From: Caldilineales bacterium
GTDB lineage: Bacteria; Chloroflexota; Anaerolineae; J102
NCBI GenBank assembly: GCA_024102915.1
Contig: JAGFJG010000121.1
Location: forward strand, 25,882-89,881
Length of the DNA stretch: 64,000 nucleotides
Reading direction: 5' to 3'
A model generated the notes under the pieces. It saw only the letters and a program-made list of their open reading frames with translations, made no database searches and had not been told where the DNA came from. Below are positions 25,693 through 34,778 of the stretch, one piece after another (the stretch's first letter is position 1; the number at the start of each line of letters is the position of its first letter). Position numbers and translations under genes: made by a program.

Positions 25693-26580
25693 ATGATTTC
25701 GCCCGACTTGATGAAAAAGATCCGGCAGATCGAGATTCGCACGCGCCGGTTGGTCGATACCAACTTTGCGGGCGAGTACCATTCGGTCTTCAAGGGCCGT
25801 GGCATCGAATTCGATGAAGTGCGGCCCTATCAGTATGGCGATGACGTGCGTTCCATCGATTGGAACGTGACGGCCCGCACCGGTGAACCCTACATCAAGC
25901 AATATGTCGAAGAGCGGGAATTGACCGTGATGTTCGTGGTCGACGCCAGTGGCTCCAAAGACTTCGGTTCGGTTGGCCGCTTCAAGCGGGAGCTGGCGGC
26001 GGAATTGGCGTCAGTTTTGGCGTTTGCCGCCACCACGAATAACGACAGGGTCGGCCTGCTCATGTTCACCGACCAGGTCGAGCTCTACATCCCGCCTCGC
26101 AAAGGCCGCAAACATGTGCTGCGCCTCATTCGAGAATTGCTGGCTTTCAAGCCGAAACGCCGGGGCACGAACATCAAGATCGCATTGGACACGGTGAATC
26201 AGGCGCTCAAACGCCGCAGCATCATCTTCCTTATCTCTGACTTTGTGGCTGATCCGCAGACTTACCGGCGGGAACTGGCGGTGAGCAATCGCCACCACGA
26301 CGTGATCGCCGTCGAACTGCGTGACCCCCTGGAAACCGAGATTGGCGATGTGGGCCTGCTGGCCCTGGAAGACCCTGAGACCGACGAAATCCTGTGGGTG
26401 GATACGCACAACCGGGCCTGGCGTCAGGCGTTTCACAGCCGCGTGCAGCAGGTCGAAGCCGTCAAGAAAGCCGCATTCCGGCAATCGGCAGTGGATCGAA
26501 TTGTCGTCGGCACGGGTGAGGATTATGTGGTTCCGCTGGCTGCGTTCTTTCAGGAACGTGAGCGCCGCCGTCGCCGCTAA
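25693..26580 (+). CDS. DUF58 domain protein with VWA-like fold
   Basis: A 295-residue protein. The DUF58 signature GRGIEFDEVRPYQYGDDVRS-IDWNVTAR spans 36-62, and a VWA-like metal-site motif VDASGS follows at 83-88. It lacks a membrane segment and is probably cytoplasmic or peripheral. MoxR-DUF58 pairs are a widely conserved unit in which the ATPase is thought to act on the VWA protein. It starts eight bases after the MoxR stop. The Arg-rich C-terminus (ERERRRRR) may contact membrane lipids. Confidence 0.88.
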   Translation: MISPDLMKKIRQIEIRTRRLVDTNFAGEYHSVFKGRGIEFDEVRPYQYGDDVRSIDWNVTARTGEPYIKQYVEERELTVMFVVDASGSKDFGSVGRFKRELAAELASVLAFAATTNNDRVGLLMFTDQVELYIPPRKGRKHVLRLIRELLAFKPKRRGTNIKIALDTVNQALKRRSIIFLISDFVADPQTYRRELAVSNRHHDVIAVELRDPLETEIGDVGLLALEDPETDEILWVDTHNRAWRQAFHSRVQQVEAVKKAAFRQSAVDRIVVGTGEDYVVPLAAFFQERERRRRR

Positions 26581-26598
26581 CGCACTATTTTTCTGATC

Positions 26599-27582
26599 AT
26601 GAAGTATTCCAGGGCAATTGCCAGCGGCATCTCACTCGTACTCTTGTTACTCCTCCTGACCGCCTTCACCGCTCCGCCAGTTGGGGCGACGCTGGCGGTT
26701 GAGCAGGGAGACTGGACGGTGGGAGATGTCATCCCCCTCCGCCTGAACGTCATTCATCCGCCGGGTTATCAGGTCATTGCCCCGGAACTGGGCGAAACAT
26801 GGGGAGATTTCACCATTCGCTCGGTGTCGCCTCCACGCGTTCTGAAAAACACGGATGGCTCGGAGACGACCCGCATCAACATCGACGCCAGCCTTTTCCA
26901 GCCCGGCGATTTCAAACCCCCGCCACTGGACGTCACCCTCACCGATGGCGAAGGCAATCTGCTCTCGGTGGAAGCCACGGCCGCACTGATCACCATCGAC
27001 TCTGTTTTGGTCGATGGCGACACGACATTGCGCGACATCAAGCCGCAGGCTGTTGTGCCCATTCCTTTTCCCTGGCTGGCGGTGGTCATCCCCGCCATCG
27101 CGCTGGCCTTCGCCTCCGCCGGATTCTGGTATCTGCGCCATCGCAAACATCAGGCTGCCATCGACAAGCGCCTGCCGCACGAAAAGGCTTTGGACGAACT
27201 GAAACGAATCGAGGGCTTGCGTCTTCCCCAGAATGGCCGCTTCAAGGAACACTATGCCTCAGTCAGCGACACCATGCGCCGCTATCTCGAACAGACCTGG
27301 AACATCCAGATGATGGAGCGAACCAGCGGTGAGATTCGTGTCGCCTGCAAACGGGCGAACCTGGCGACGGTCCCTGTGGACAATTTCCTTGCCCTGCTCG
27401 ATGAATGCGATCTGGTCAAGTTTTCGGAATTCAAGCCCGATTTGGAGAGCGCTGCCGGCATCATTGCCACGGCTCGCCAGATCATCGAGGCGACGAAACC
27501 GGTTGCAGAGTCCAATGGCGCTGATGCCAGAGATAATTCACCGGCGAAGTCGGGCGGCCGCCCCGCCGAGGTGACCGCATGA
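26599..27582 (+). CDS. membrane protein of the Bat operon (BatD-like beta domain plus helical tail)
   Basis: A 327-residue protein. Signal peptide (1-30), a beta-rich extracellular domain (about 31-150; VEQGDWTVGDVIPLRLNV, FQPGDFKPPPLDVTL) similar in style to BatD, one membrane helix (LAVVIPAIALAFASAGFWYL, about 156-178), and a cytoplasmic helical domain (185-300; ERTSGEIRVACKRANL, LLDECDLVKFSEFKPD) of the kind found at the end of BatD and DUF4381 proteins. It probably couples the extracytoplasmic side to the MoxR/VWA proteins. Its stop overlaps the BatA start by four bases. Confidence 0.65.
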   Translation: MKYSRAIASGISLVLLLLLLTAFTAPPVGATLAVEQGDWTVGDVIPLRLNVIHPPGYQVIAPELGETWGDFTIRSVSPPRVLKNTDGSETTRINIDASLFQPGDFKPPPLDVTLTDGEGNLLSVEATAALITIDSVLVDGDTTLRDIKPQAVVPIPFPWLAVVIPAIALAFASAGFWYLRHRKHQAAIDKRLPHEKALDELKRIEGLRLPQNGRFKEHYASVSDTMRRYLEQTWNIQMMERTSGEIRVACKRANLATVPVDNFLALLDECDLVKFSEFKPDLESAAGIIATARQIIEATKPVAESNGADARDNSPAKSGGRPAEVTA

Positions 27583-28586
27583 GTTTTCAATTCGCAGATC
27601 CGGCCATCCTGCTTTTGCTGCTGGCAGTTCCGCTGTTGGCGTTCCATCACTTCAAAGGCCGGCGTTCGACCCGCCCCGCCACAGTCAAGCACGCCACGGC
27701 TGGGCTTGTCCGCAACCTCCCCCGCTCGTGGCGCGTGGTGTGGCGACCGGTGACCCTGGTGCTGCGGCTGCTGGCCATCGCCTTCATCGTCATCGCTCTG
27801 GCCCGGCCGCAATTCGTGCAGGGCCGTGAGACCATCAAGGGAGAGGGCGTCGAGATCGCCATGGCGCTCGACATTTCCGGCAGTATGGCTTCACTGGATT
27901 TCCAGCCGGACAATCGTCTTGAAGCCGCCAAAGAGGTCATTGCCGATTTTGTGGCCGAGCGCCCCTATGACCGCTTTGGGCTGGTCGTTTTTGCCAGCGA
28001 GGCGTTCAACCAGAGCCCGCTGACCCTCGACCATAACATGATCCGGCGTTCGCTCGACCAGGTCGAACTGGCGCCTGATCTTGGCATCAACGATGGCACG
28101 GCCATCGGCCTCGGCATCGCCAACGCCGCCAATATGCTCAGCAACAGCGACGCGGCCAGCAAGGTCATCATCCTGCTCACCGATGGCGTCAACAATGCCG
28201 GGCAGATCGACCCGCTGACCGCAGCCGAAGCCGCCAAAGCCCTGGGCGTGAAGGTCTACACGATTGGCGCGGCAAAGCCTGGGCAGGTCCCGGTCCCGGT
28301 CAAGACATTTTTCGGCGATACGCAGATCGTTTATCAGGACAGCGTGCTGGATGAAGCGACCTTGCAGCAGGTCGCCGACATCACCGGCGGCAAATATTAT
28401 CGCGCCCGCGACACCGAAGGCCTGCGCGCCATCTATGACGAGATCAACCGGCTGGAAAAGTCGAAGATCGAGGTGGAGGTTTTCAACCAGTATTTCGAGT
28501 TGGCGATGTGGCTGCTCGTGCCTGCCCTCCTGGTTCTACTGGCGGAAATGGCGCTGCGCAAGACGATTTTCAGGACGATCCCATGA
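27579..28586 (+). CDS. BatA-like VWA membrane protein
   Basis: A 335-residue protein: N-terminal helix (ILLLLLAVPLLAF), a second helix (TLVLRLLAIAFIVIALARPQ, about 59-78), a VWA domain with the metal-ion site DISGS (98-102), a Thr-containing second motif (NDGTAIG) and LLTDGVNNAG, and a final helix (MWLLVPALLVLLAEMAL). The ARPQ motif before the VWA domain is typical for BatA/BatB. Named by analogy with Bacteroides aerotolerance proteins; the actual role (envelope stress, metalloprotein maturation) is unknown. Confidence 0.88.
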   Translation: MSFQFADPAILLLLLAVPLLAFHHFKGRRSTRPATVKHATAGLVRNLPRSWRVVWRPVTLVLRLLAIAFIVIALARPQFVQGRETIKGEGVEIAMALDISGSMASLDFQPDNRLEAAKEVIADFVAERPYDRFGLVVFASEAFNQSPLTLDHNMIRRSLDQVELAPDLGINDGTAIGLGIANAANMLSNSDAASKVIILLTDGVNNAGQIDPLTAAEAAKALGVKVYTIGAAKPGQVPVPVKTFFGDTQIVYQDSVLDEATLQQVADITGGKYYRARDTEGLRAIYDEINRLEKSKIEVEVFNQYFELAMWLLVPALLVLLAEMALRKTIFRTIP

Positions 28587-28921
28587 GCCTGCCGCCGCGT
28601 GTCTTGCTGATTGATGTTGGACAGGAACTGCGCGACCGTATCCCCGCCGGTTGGGTGAAGGAATTTGGTTTCGATATGATCGACCGGGTGACTCACTCGT
28701 CCCAGGTTGTGGATGACCAAAATCAGGGCAATGCCGATGTTGTTCTGATCAATGACTGCCAGCCTGACGGCAGCCTGGAATTCGTCCGCCACATGCGTAT
28801 GAAACAGCCCGCCGTCATTTTGGGCGTGTTTTCTCCGCATGCCCGTCTCGACCGACAATACATATCCGCCGGAGCCGATTACGTTTTCCCACTGCCGATG
28901 CCCGATCCGGCGATGAACTGA
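28583..28921 (+). CDS. pseudo-receiver domain protein inside the Bat operon
   Basis: A 112-residue stand-alone protein with the beta-alpha rhythm of a response-regulator receiver: RVLLIDVG at the start, ADVVLINDCQPDGSLEFVRH in the middle and GADYVFPLPMPD at the end. Key residues are missing: the N-terminal acidic pair is reduced to one Asp (LIDVGQE) and the phospho-acceptor position aligns with Asn in VLINDCQP; the usual Lys is also absent. It therefore probably acts without phosphorylation. It overlaps the BatA stop by four bases and lies just before BatB. Confidence 0.6.
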   Translation: MSLPPRVLLIDVGQELRDRIPAGWVKEFGFDMIDRVTHSSQVVDDQNQGNADVVLINDCQPDGSLEFVRHMRMKQPAVILGVFSPHARLDRQYISAGADYVFPLPMPDPAMN

Positions 28922-28936
28922 GTGACAGGCGACCCC

Positions 28937-30010
28937 ATGACTTTTGCCAATCCCCAATTCTTGATTTTGATGATAATCCTGCTGCCTGCCGCGAGCATTT
29001 TCCTGTGGTGGGCCAGCCGCAGTCGCCGAGAAGCCCTGGCCCGGTTGGGTGAGAGCGCGCTAATCCGGCGGCTCAGCGCCAGCATCAATTGGCGCGGGCG
29101 GCGATGGCGATCCGTCCTATGGATGCTGGCCGTAGCCCTCCTGCTTTTTGCTATGGCGCGCCCGCAATGGGGTTACGAAGAGCGCGAGATCGAGCAGGAA
29201 GGCCTGCAAGTCATGGTCGCCCTGGATGTCTCACAGAGTATGTTGACCGAGGATGTCAAACCCAACCGGCTGGCACGCGCCAAGCTGGAGATCAGCGACC
29301 TGATGAACCAGTTGAATGGCGATGAGATCGGTTTGGCTTTGTTCTCAGGCGCCAGCTTCGTGCAAATCCCCCTCACGTCCGACTACAACACCGCTCTGAG
29401 CTACCTCGACAGCGCCGGTCCGCAGGTCATCTCGCGACCCGGCACGGTCATTGGCGAGGCCATTCGCACGGCCATGCGCGGCTTCGATCCCGAACTCTCC
29501 AGCCAGAAAGTGTTGATCGTGATGACCGACGGCGAAGATCGTGAAACCGACCCCCTGGCCGCCGCCCAGGAAGCCGCCGACGCCGGCGTGTTGATCTACA
29601 CGATTGGGTTTGGCACGCCCGAGGGCGAACCTGTGCCCGAGACCAATGAGCTAGGCCAGGTGATCGGGTACAAGGCGGACGAGAACGGGAATCCGGTTGT
29701 CTCCCGGCTGGACGAGGGCACGCTGATTGCGATTGCTCAAACCGGCAATGGCCGCTATTTCCGGGCGACCCCGGCAGGCGATGAACTGGCAGCGTTGCTC
29801 AACGAGATCGACAGCCTGCAAACTGCGCAACTGCAATCGAGAATGGAACGGACGATGATCGAGCGATACCAGCCGTTCCTGGCCCTGGCTTTGCTGCTCC
29901 TCATCCTCGCCGAATTGATCCCCGATCGTGTCAGCGTCCGCACTCGCAAGACCCTGGTGCAACGCCTCAGCCGCCGACGCCGCTCCGCCGTCCAGACGAT
30001 TTCATCCTGA
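28937..30010 (+). CDS. BatB-like VWA membrane protein
   Basis: A 357-residue paralog of the preceding BatA-like protein. It has helices at about 8-25 and 60-75 (LWMLAVALLLFAMARPQWGY), a VWA domain with DVSQS (97-101), the second-site SRPGTVIGEAI and IVMTDGEDRE, and a C-terminal helix (FLALALLLLILAELIPDRVS) followed by a basic tail. ATG 28937 is chosen over the in-frame GTG at 28922 because it starts exactly at the family-typical FANPQFL segment. Confidence 0.88.
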   Translation: MTFANPQFLILMIILLPAASIFLWWASRSRREALARLGESALIRRLSASINWRGRRWRSVLWMLAVALLLFAMARPQWGYEEREIEQEGLQVMVALDVSQSMLTEDVKPNRLARAKLEISDLMNQLNGDEIGLALFSGASFVQIPLTSDYNTALSYLDSAGPQVISRPGTVIGEAIRTAMRGFDPELSSQKVLIVMTDGEDRETDPLAAAQEAADAGVLIYTIGFGTPEGEPVPETNELGQVIGYKADENGNPVVSRLDEGTLIAIAQTGNGRYFRATPAGDELAALLNEIDSLQTAQLQSRMERTMIERYQPFLALALLLLILAELIPDRVSVRTRKTLVQRLSRRRRSAVQTISS

Positions 30011-30028
30011 TCGGAGATTGATGCACAG

Positions 30029-30769
30029 ATGCCCCGACGAGTTTTGAAACCTGCTTTGTTCGTCCTGCTGCTGGCGGTCGCAGCGCTGCTTGGCGCTTGC
30101 GGCAATTCAGCCGAGCGACTGAACAAGCGCGGAAACGATGCCTACGACCAGGAATCCTATGGCGAAGCGCTGGTCTATTATCAGCGCGCCCAGGTCGAAT
30201 CCCCGGATATGGCCGAAGCCTATTACAACGCTGCGAACACGTTCTATCGGGAAGGGGACTATGGCAGCGCCCTGCAGCAATTGCATCGCGCGCTATCCCT
30301 GACCGAAGATGAGACAATCCTGGAAGGCGGGCTCTTCAATGCCGGCAATAGTCTTTACAACAGCCAGAACTTGATGGCGGCGGTGGACTCCTATCGCCAG
30401 GCGCTCCTACTCGACCCCACCGACATGGACGCCAAATACAATCTGGAACTGGCGTTGCAACAGCAACAGCAAGACCAGCAGCAACAATCTGGCGACAGTG
30501 AGGATCAGCAGGAATCTCAGAATCAGAACGAATCCGAGCAAGAGCAAGAACAGCAGCCTCAGGAAGACCAGCCCGAACAACCTCAGGAACAGCAACAACA
30601 GCAACAAAATCAACCGCAGCAAGGGCAGTCGCCTCAACCCGGTGAAAAAATGACCGAGGAACAGGCCAAACAACTGCTGGCTGCGATTGGTAAAAACACC
30701 GAAACCCTACAGGAACGACTGGGCATGATCCTTCAGGCTACAGGTCGCCCGCCCGTACAAGATTGGTAA
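30029..30769 (+). CDS. BatC-like TPR lipoprotein
   Basis: A 246-residue lipoprotein: signal peptide with lipobox LLGAC (Cys24), then three TPR-like units (LNKRGNDAYDQESYGEALVY, YYNAANTFYREGDYGSALQQ, LFNAGNSLYNSQNLMAAVDS), then a long low-complexity Gln/Glu/Pro/Asp tract (about 148-210) and a short C-terminal helix (MTEEQAKQLLAAIGKNTETL). This TPR-plus-Gln/Glu-tail layout is the standard form of BatC. It is probably anchored outside the membrane and interacts with the VWA proteins. Confidence 0.82.
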   Translation: MPRRVLKPALFVLLLAVAALLGACGNSAERLNKRGNDAYDQESYGEALVYYQRAQVESPDMAEAYYNAANTFYREGDYGSALQQLHRALSLTEDETILEGGLFNAGNSLYNSQNLMAAVDSYRQALLLDPTDMDAKYNLELALQQQQQDQQQQSGDSEDQQESQNQNESEQEQEQQPQEDQPEQPQEQQQQQQNQPQQGQSPQPGEKMTEEQAKQLLAAIGKNTETLQERLGMILQATGRPPVQDW

Positions 30770-30782
30770 CTTATCCGCTCCC

Positions 30783-32117
30783 ATGACTCCAATTTTCCGA
30801 CGCATGCGCGTCATCCCGCCCCTGGCTATCGTCCTCAGTCTCCTGATGGGCATGGCCCCCAAACCGGCTTCCGCAGCCGCATTGCCTGACGAATATGATG
30901 TCAGTTGCCGCGAGGGCGTCTGCCAACTCGCCGTCTCGCTCGATGAGGTCGCACCCATCTTGAAGCTGGGCGCTGGTCTTGTGTTGAATGCCGCCCAGGA
31001 TAAGCTAGAATTCCTGCCCGATGGCGCTGGCGTCACTGTCAGCGATGACCTGACGTTGTCGCTGCCGGTGGGCGATATCGAGTTGCTCGACGCCGATCTG
31101 AATCTGAAGCTCGACGCCGACGGCCAGTTACAGAGCATTCGTGGGGCCGCCCAGGCGCCGTTTCCCACCCTCGGTCTTTTCGACGACAGCGAAATAACTA
31201 CCCCGGCTCTGGCTGAGGTTGGATTTGATCGGGGGAGCAACTTACAGCGTTTTGAGGCCCCGCTTCTCCCCGACCATCACTATCTGTTCTTCAACATTGG
31301 CTCTGACTTCGCAGCACACACCCGCAGCGGCGATTCCAGCCAGAAGTTTCGACTCACGGCCCCGGAGGGTCAATCTGCCAGCCTGATCATCGATGTTGAC
31401 GAGCCCTTCATGTATCTGACCGGCGACCTCTCGATCGATGTCGATGGCGAGTTGTCGCTCCTGCAGCAAGCGCTGGTCGGCGGAGCCACGCCGTTCTCTC
31501 TGCAAATGTTGCCGGTGGGACAGCAGGCGGCTCTGCAATTGGATGGCGCTCTCGGCGCTGATTTGCAGCGATCGTATCTGCAAATCGGCGGCGGCTATGC
31601 CGTGGATGGCGGCCTGATCGGCGACAAACTGGGGCTCGATGTCACGCCGTTGGCAGTCGAAGGCGTTCTCGCCATCAGCTCCGAAGGCATGCAAGTGGAC
31701 GGCGTGCTCCAATCGAAATTCCAGCCGGAATCGCTGTTTGATGGCGAGGTTGCGATTCAAGCCCGACTGCCCTTCAATCGGCCCATCGTCGAGAGCTATG
31801 CGCAGATCGACGGCTCCTTGTCCGTGCCTGTCGCCCGCATCCAGGGCGATGTCAGCGCTCGTGTCGATGGTGAGGATATCACCGAGCTGGCCGGGCGAGG
31901 CAAGTTGGCGGTGGACAGCGCCCGAGAGTCGATTGCGCCGGCGACCCAACGCCTGTCCGCCCAATCCGGTCTCGCCCTGGATTTTGCCCAGACTCTGGTT
32001 CAGCAAAATGCGGGCAAAATGACCGGAGCATACGGCAATCTCAGTGATCGAGCGCTGAATTGGTATGGCGCGATGTTCAACCGAACTGCACCTGTCAGCG
32101 AACAGGCCGCTCGCTAA
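30783..32117 (+). CDS. secreted protein of unknown function in the Bat operon
   Basis: No family recognised. The 444-residue product has a signal peptide ending near ASA-AA (about residue 31) and a mature region rich in Leu, Asp and Gly with repetitive beta patterns (LNLKLDADGQLQSI, LSIDVDGELSLLQQALVGG, SLSVPVARIQGDVSARVDGE). Two Cys close together (CREGVC) could form a disulfide. No membrane anchor follows, so it is probably secreted or surface-associated. It lies 13 bases after BatC and 13 bases before the BatD start, so it is cotranscribed with them. Confidence 0.6.
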   Translation: MTPIFRRMRVIPPLAIVLSLLMGMAPKPASAAALPDEYDVSCREGVCQLAVSLDEVAPILKLGAGLVLNAAQDKLEFLPDGAGVTVSDDLTLSLPVGDIELLDADLNLKLDADGQLQSIRGAAQAPFPTLGLFDDSEITTPALAEVGFDRGSNLQRFEAPLLPDHHYLFFNIGSDFAAHTRSGDSSQKFRLTAPEGQSASLIIDVDEPFMYLTGDLSIDVDGELSLLQQALVGGATPFSLQMLPVGQQAALQLDGALGADLQRSYLQIGGGYAVDGGLIGDKLGLDVTPLAVEGVLAISSEGMQVDGVLQSKFQPESLFDGEVAIQARLPFNRPIVESYAQIDGSLSVPVARIQGDVSARVDGEDITELAGRGKLAVDSARESIAPATQRLSAQSGLALDFAQTLVQQNAGKMTGAYGNLSDRALNWYGAMFNRTAPVSEQAAR

Positions 32118-32130
32118 TCCCAATCAGAAC

Positions 32131-33903
32131 ATGTCCAAGAACGTCAAGGTTTCAGCCAGGATGCGCAGTATTTCCCGCCGAATGACTTTTATCTTTGCCC
32201 TGATGGTCGCCGCCATTTCGCTTTGGCCTGCTGCGGCGTTCGCTCAGAGCAGGGATGACGCCCTGCGCGTGAGCGTCGATCGCGACATCATCAGCATGGA
32301 TGAGACACTGGTGCTGACGATTCTGGTCAACGATCTCGGCAATCCCCCCACGTTGCCCGCCCTCGATGGCTTTGACATCGTCGCCCAGAGCACGCAATCG
32401 CAGATCAATATCATGAATGGGGCGCAGTTTTTCAGTTCGGCCTACCAATATCGTCTGCGACCCAAGCGCGTCGGCGACCTGTTGATCGGGCCGGTGACTC
32501 TGTTCCAAAACGGTCAGAGTTACAGCTCCGAGCCGATCATCATCTCCGTCACGCAGGGGATGGCTGTGCCTCGCTCAACCGAAAGCGGCGGCGAGATCGA
32601 AGCGCCGCCCAAACTGGAAGGGCAGGATTTCTATGTCGAGTCCGAAATCGACAACGCGTCGCCCTATCAGGGCGAGCAAGCGCTGTACACATTCCGGTTT
32701 TATCAGACCAAAGAAACCTTCCAGCAACCGCAATACGAAGGGCCTTCATTTACCGGCTTTTGGCATGGCGAGGATATCAAGACAGCCCAATACACCACCG
32801 AAGCGGCGGGCCGCAATTATCTGGTCACCGAGTTTCAGACGGCTGTCGTGCCGACCGTGGTGGACGACCTGACCATCGACCCGGCCACCATCGAAATCCC
32901 CGGCGGTTTCTTCACGCGCTACCAGCTTCTTTCCAGCCAATCGCTTGAAGTGCAGGCGCAGCCATTGCCCGATGGCGCGCCCGCAGGCTTTGGCGGCGCA
33001 GTCGGACGGTTCGACTTGACCGCCGAGGTGGACAATACCGAGGTCAGCGCCAACGACACGGTGACATTGCGAGTCACGGTAAGCGGCGAGGGCAACATCG
33101 AGACCATGCCGGACGTGACGCTCCCCGACTCGACCGACTGGCGCTTCTTCGCCGATACGCCCGAAGTCAAGAGTGAGATCATCGATGGGAAACTCACTGG
33201 CAGCCGCACGATGGAATGGGTGCTGACGCCGACCGGCGGCGGCTCCCTGGAGATTCCATCGCTCAGCTACAGCTTCTTCAATCCCGAAACTGAAACGTAC
33301 GAGACGCTGTCCACCGACCCGATCGTGGTCAATGTCAGCGGTTCCGCCGCCAGCGCCAGTTCCGCGCCGGTAGCGGCCTCGACCGATAGTCTGGCAACGG
33401 CGGCGTCTTCCTTGCGCACGCTGAAGATGGTGGCGAAACCATTGCGCCAGGCAAGCGTGCCGCTGACCGACCGCACCGGATTCTGGCTGCTGTGGTTGGT
33501 CCCGGTCGGCCTTGTGGCCGCGCAGGCTTTGTATCAGCAACGCCGCCGCATCTTCAAACATGATTATGCAGAACGACGCCGGAGGCAGGCTGCGAGCGAT
33601 GCGAACCTGGCCCTGGCCGGGGCTGTCGCATCGGGTTCCGGCCAGGAAGCGATTGCGCCGATCCTGCGGGATTATCTGGCGGCGAAACTCGGACATTCTG
33701 TGGCAGGGATGACCGAATCGGAACTGGCGAACGAATTGATCAACGCCGGTGTGCGTACGCAACTGGCTATGCGGGTGTGCGATGATCTGGCGGCCAGCGA
33801 CGCCAGCCGATTCGCCCCCACTGGCGCAGTCTACCCCTCTTCGACAGCTATCCTTGAAGCGAAACGACTCATCGCAGACCTCGAACGGGCGCTTGTCGTT
33901 TGA
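32131..33903 (+). CDS. BatD-like protein
   Basis: A 590-residue membrane protein of the BatD/oxygen-tolerance family. Signal peptide near the N-terminus (FALMVAAISLWPAAAFA), several immunoglobulin-like beta domains (about 45-420) including ASSTQSQINIMNG-type strands with YQYRLRPKRVGDLLIGPVTL and YTFRFYQTKETFQQPQYEGP, a membrane helix (TGFWLLWLVPVGLVAAQALY, about 450-470) and a cytoplasmic helical tail. Start choice is uncertain: ATG 32131 or ATG 32161, neither with a strong ribosome binding site. Confidence 0.85.
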   Translation: MSKNVKVSARMRSISRRMTFIFALMVAAISLWPAAAFAQSRDDALRVSVDRDIISMDETLVLTILVNDLGNPPTLPALDGFDIVAQSTQSQINIMNGAQFFSSAYQYRLRPKRVGDLLIGPVTLFQNGQSYSSEPIIISVTQGMAVPRSTESGGEIEAPPKLEGQDFYVESEIDNASPYQGEQALYTFRFYQTKETFQQPQYEGPSFTGFWHGEDIKTAQYTTEAAGRNYLVTEFQTAVVPTVVDDLTIDPATIEIPGGFFTRYQLLSSQSLEVQAQPLPDGAPAGFGGAVGRFDLTAEVDNTEVSANDTVTLRVTVSGEGNIETMPDVTLPDSTDWRFFADTPEVKSEIIDGKLTGSRTMEWVLTPTGGGSLEIPSLSYSFFNPETETYETLSTDPIVVNVSGSAASASSAPVAASTDSLATAASSLRTLKMVAKPLRQASVPLTDRTGFWLLWLVPVGLVAAQALYQQRRRIFKHDYAERRRRQAASDANLALAGAVASGSGQEAIAPILRDYLAAKLGHSVAGMTESELANELINAGVRTQLAMRVCDDLAASDASRFAPTGAVYPSSTAILEAKRLIADLERALVV

Positions 33904-33937
33904 CATGCCTCCGTACCGACACATTGAGGAATACTCC

Positions 33938-34597
33938 GTGAGCAAACGACTCTATTTCATTGGCGGCGGTCTTGTCGCAATCATTGCCCTGGCGCTCCTG
34001 ACCCTCGTCATCGCTCGGCCCGGCTCCGAGCCCGAACAGGATTCGACAGCGCTCGCCGCCAATAAACTCTACGAATCAGGATATTATGCTGAGGCTGCGC
34101 GTTTGTATGAGCAGTTGGCGGCGCAGGGCAATGAGGACAGCCGCCTGTTTTACAATCTGGGCAACGCCTATTCCGAGCAAGGGCGGATGCCGCAAGCCTG
34201 GGCGGCGTTCGAGAAAGCCAATGCGCTCTCCCCGCGTGATCCCGAAATTCGTGCCAGGCTCGTGCATGCGCGTGAGTATGTGGGGTTGCCCGCCAATCCC
34301 AAAAGCCATGGGACCTTTGCCTCATTGGTCGATTTCACAGCGCGCTGGTTGACCAGAGATGAGTTAGCCATCTTCGCCCTGGGCAGTTGGCTCTTGCTGG
34401 GATTGCTTTTTGTGCTCTGGCGGGGCGTCTCCAATGCGTCTGTGTTGGAGCTCGTCCGCCCGGCGCTGGTCGTGACATTCATCTTCGTGGCGCTGTCCGG
34501 AATCGCCCTGTTTGGGCAGATGGCGGCGGATGACCAGCCGAGAGCGATGCCAGCGCCTTCCCAACTGGTGGAAACCGTCAGTACGCCCGGCACGTAA
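33938..34597 (+). CDS. BatE-like membrane protein with TPR
   Basis: A 219-residue protein: N-terminal helix (LVAIIALALLTLVIA), an extracytoplasmic TPR pair (AANKLYESGYYAEAARLYEQ, LFYNLGNAYSEQGRMPQAWA), then two C-terminal membrane helices (FALGSWLLLGLLFVLWRG and VVTFIFVALSGIALFGQM). This matches the reduced BatE layout, without the SH3 part. GTG 33938 with GAGGA seven bases upstream is preferred to ATG 33905. It ends the Bat operon, 180 bases before the protease gene. Confidence 0.7.
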   Translation: MSKRLYFIGGGLVAIIALALLTLVIARPGSEPEQDSTALAANKLYESGYYAEAARLYEQLAAQGNEDSRLFYNLGNAYSEQGRMPQAWAAFEKANALSPRDPEIRARLVHAREYVGLPANPKSHGTFASLVDFTARWLTRDELAIFALGSWLLLGLLFVLWRGVSNASVLELVRPALVVTFIFVALSGIALFGQMAADDQPRAMPAPSQLVETVSTPGT

Positions 34598-34778
34598 CAT
34601 ATTCTGACTGCGGCACGTACGATTAGCCGCTGCCAGCGCGTCAAAACAATTTGGACGCGGAAGAACGCGGACAAGTACGGACTCGTCAGCGTCCTCCAAA
34701 TCAAAACAGTCTGATAGCCAGTACGATACTTGTTCAGCCTTCTCCTGAAACTACAATTCACTCATCCGAGTTTTTATC

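Noticed and set aside
31242..32123. 293-codon antisense frame over the 444-residue secreted protein
   Set aside because: The plus-strand product has a signal peptide and lies tightly within the operon; the antisense frame has neither.
32746..33945. 399-codon open frame antisense to the BatD-like gene
   Set aside because: It mirrors a clearly coding gene with signal peptide and beta domains; the antisense protein has no recognisable motif.
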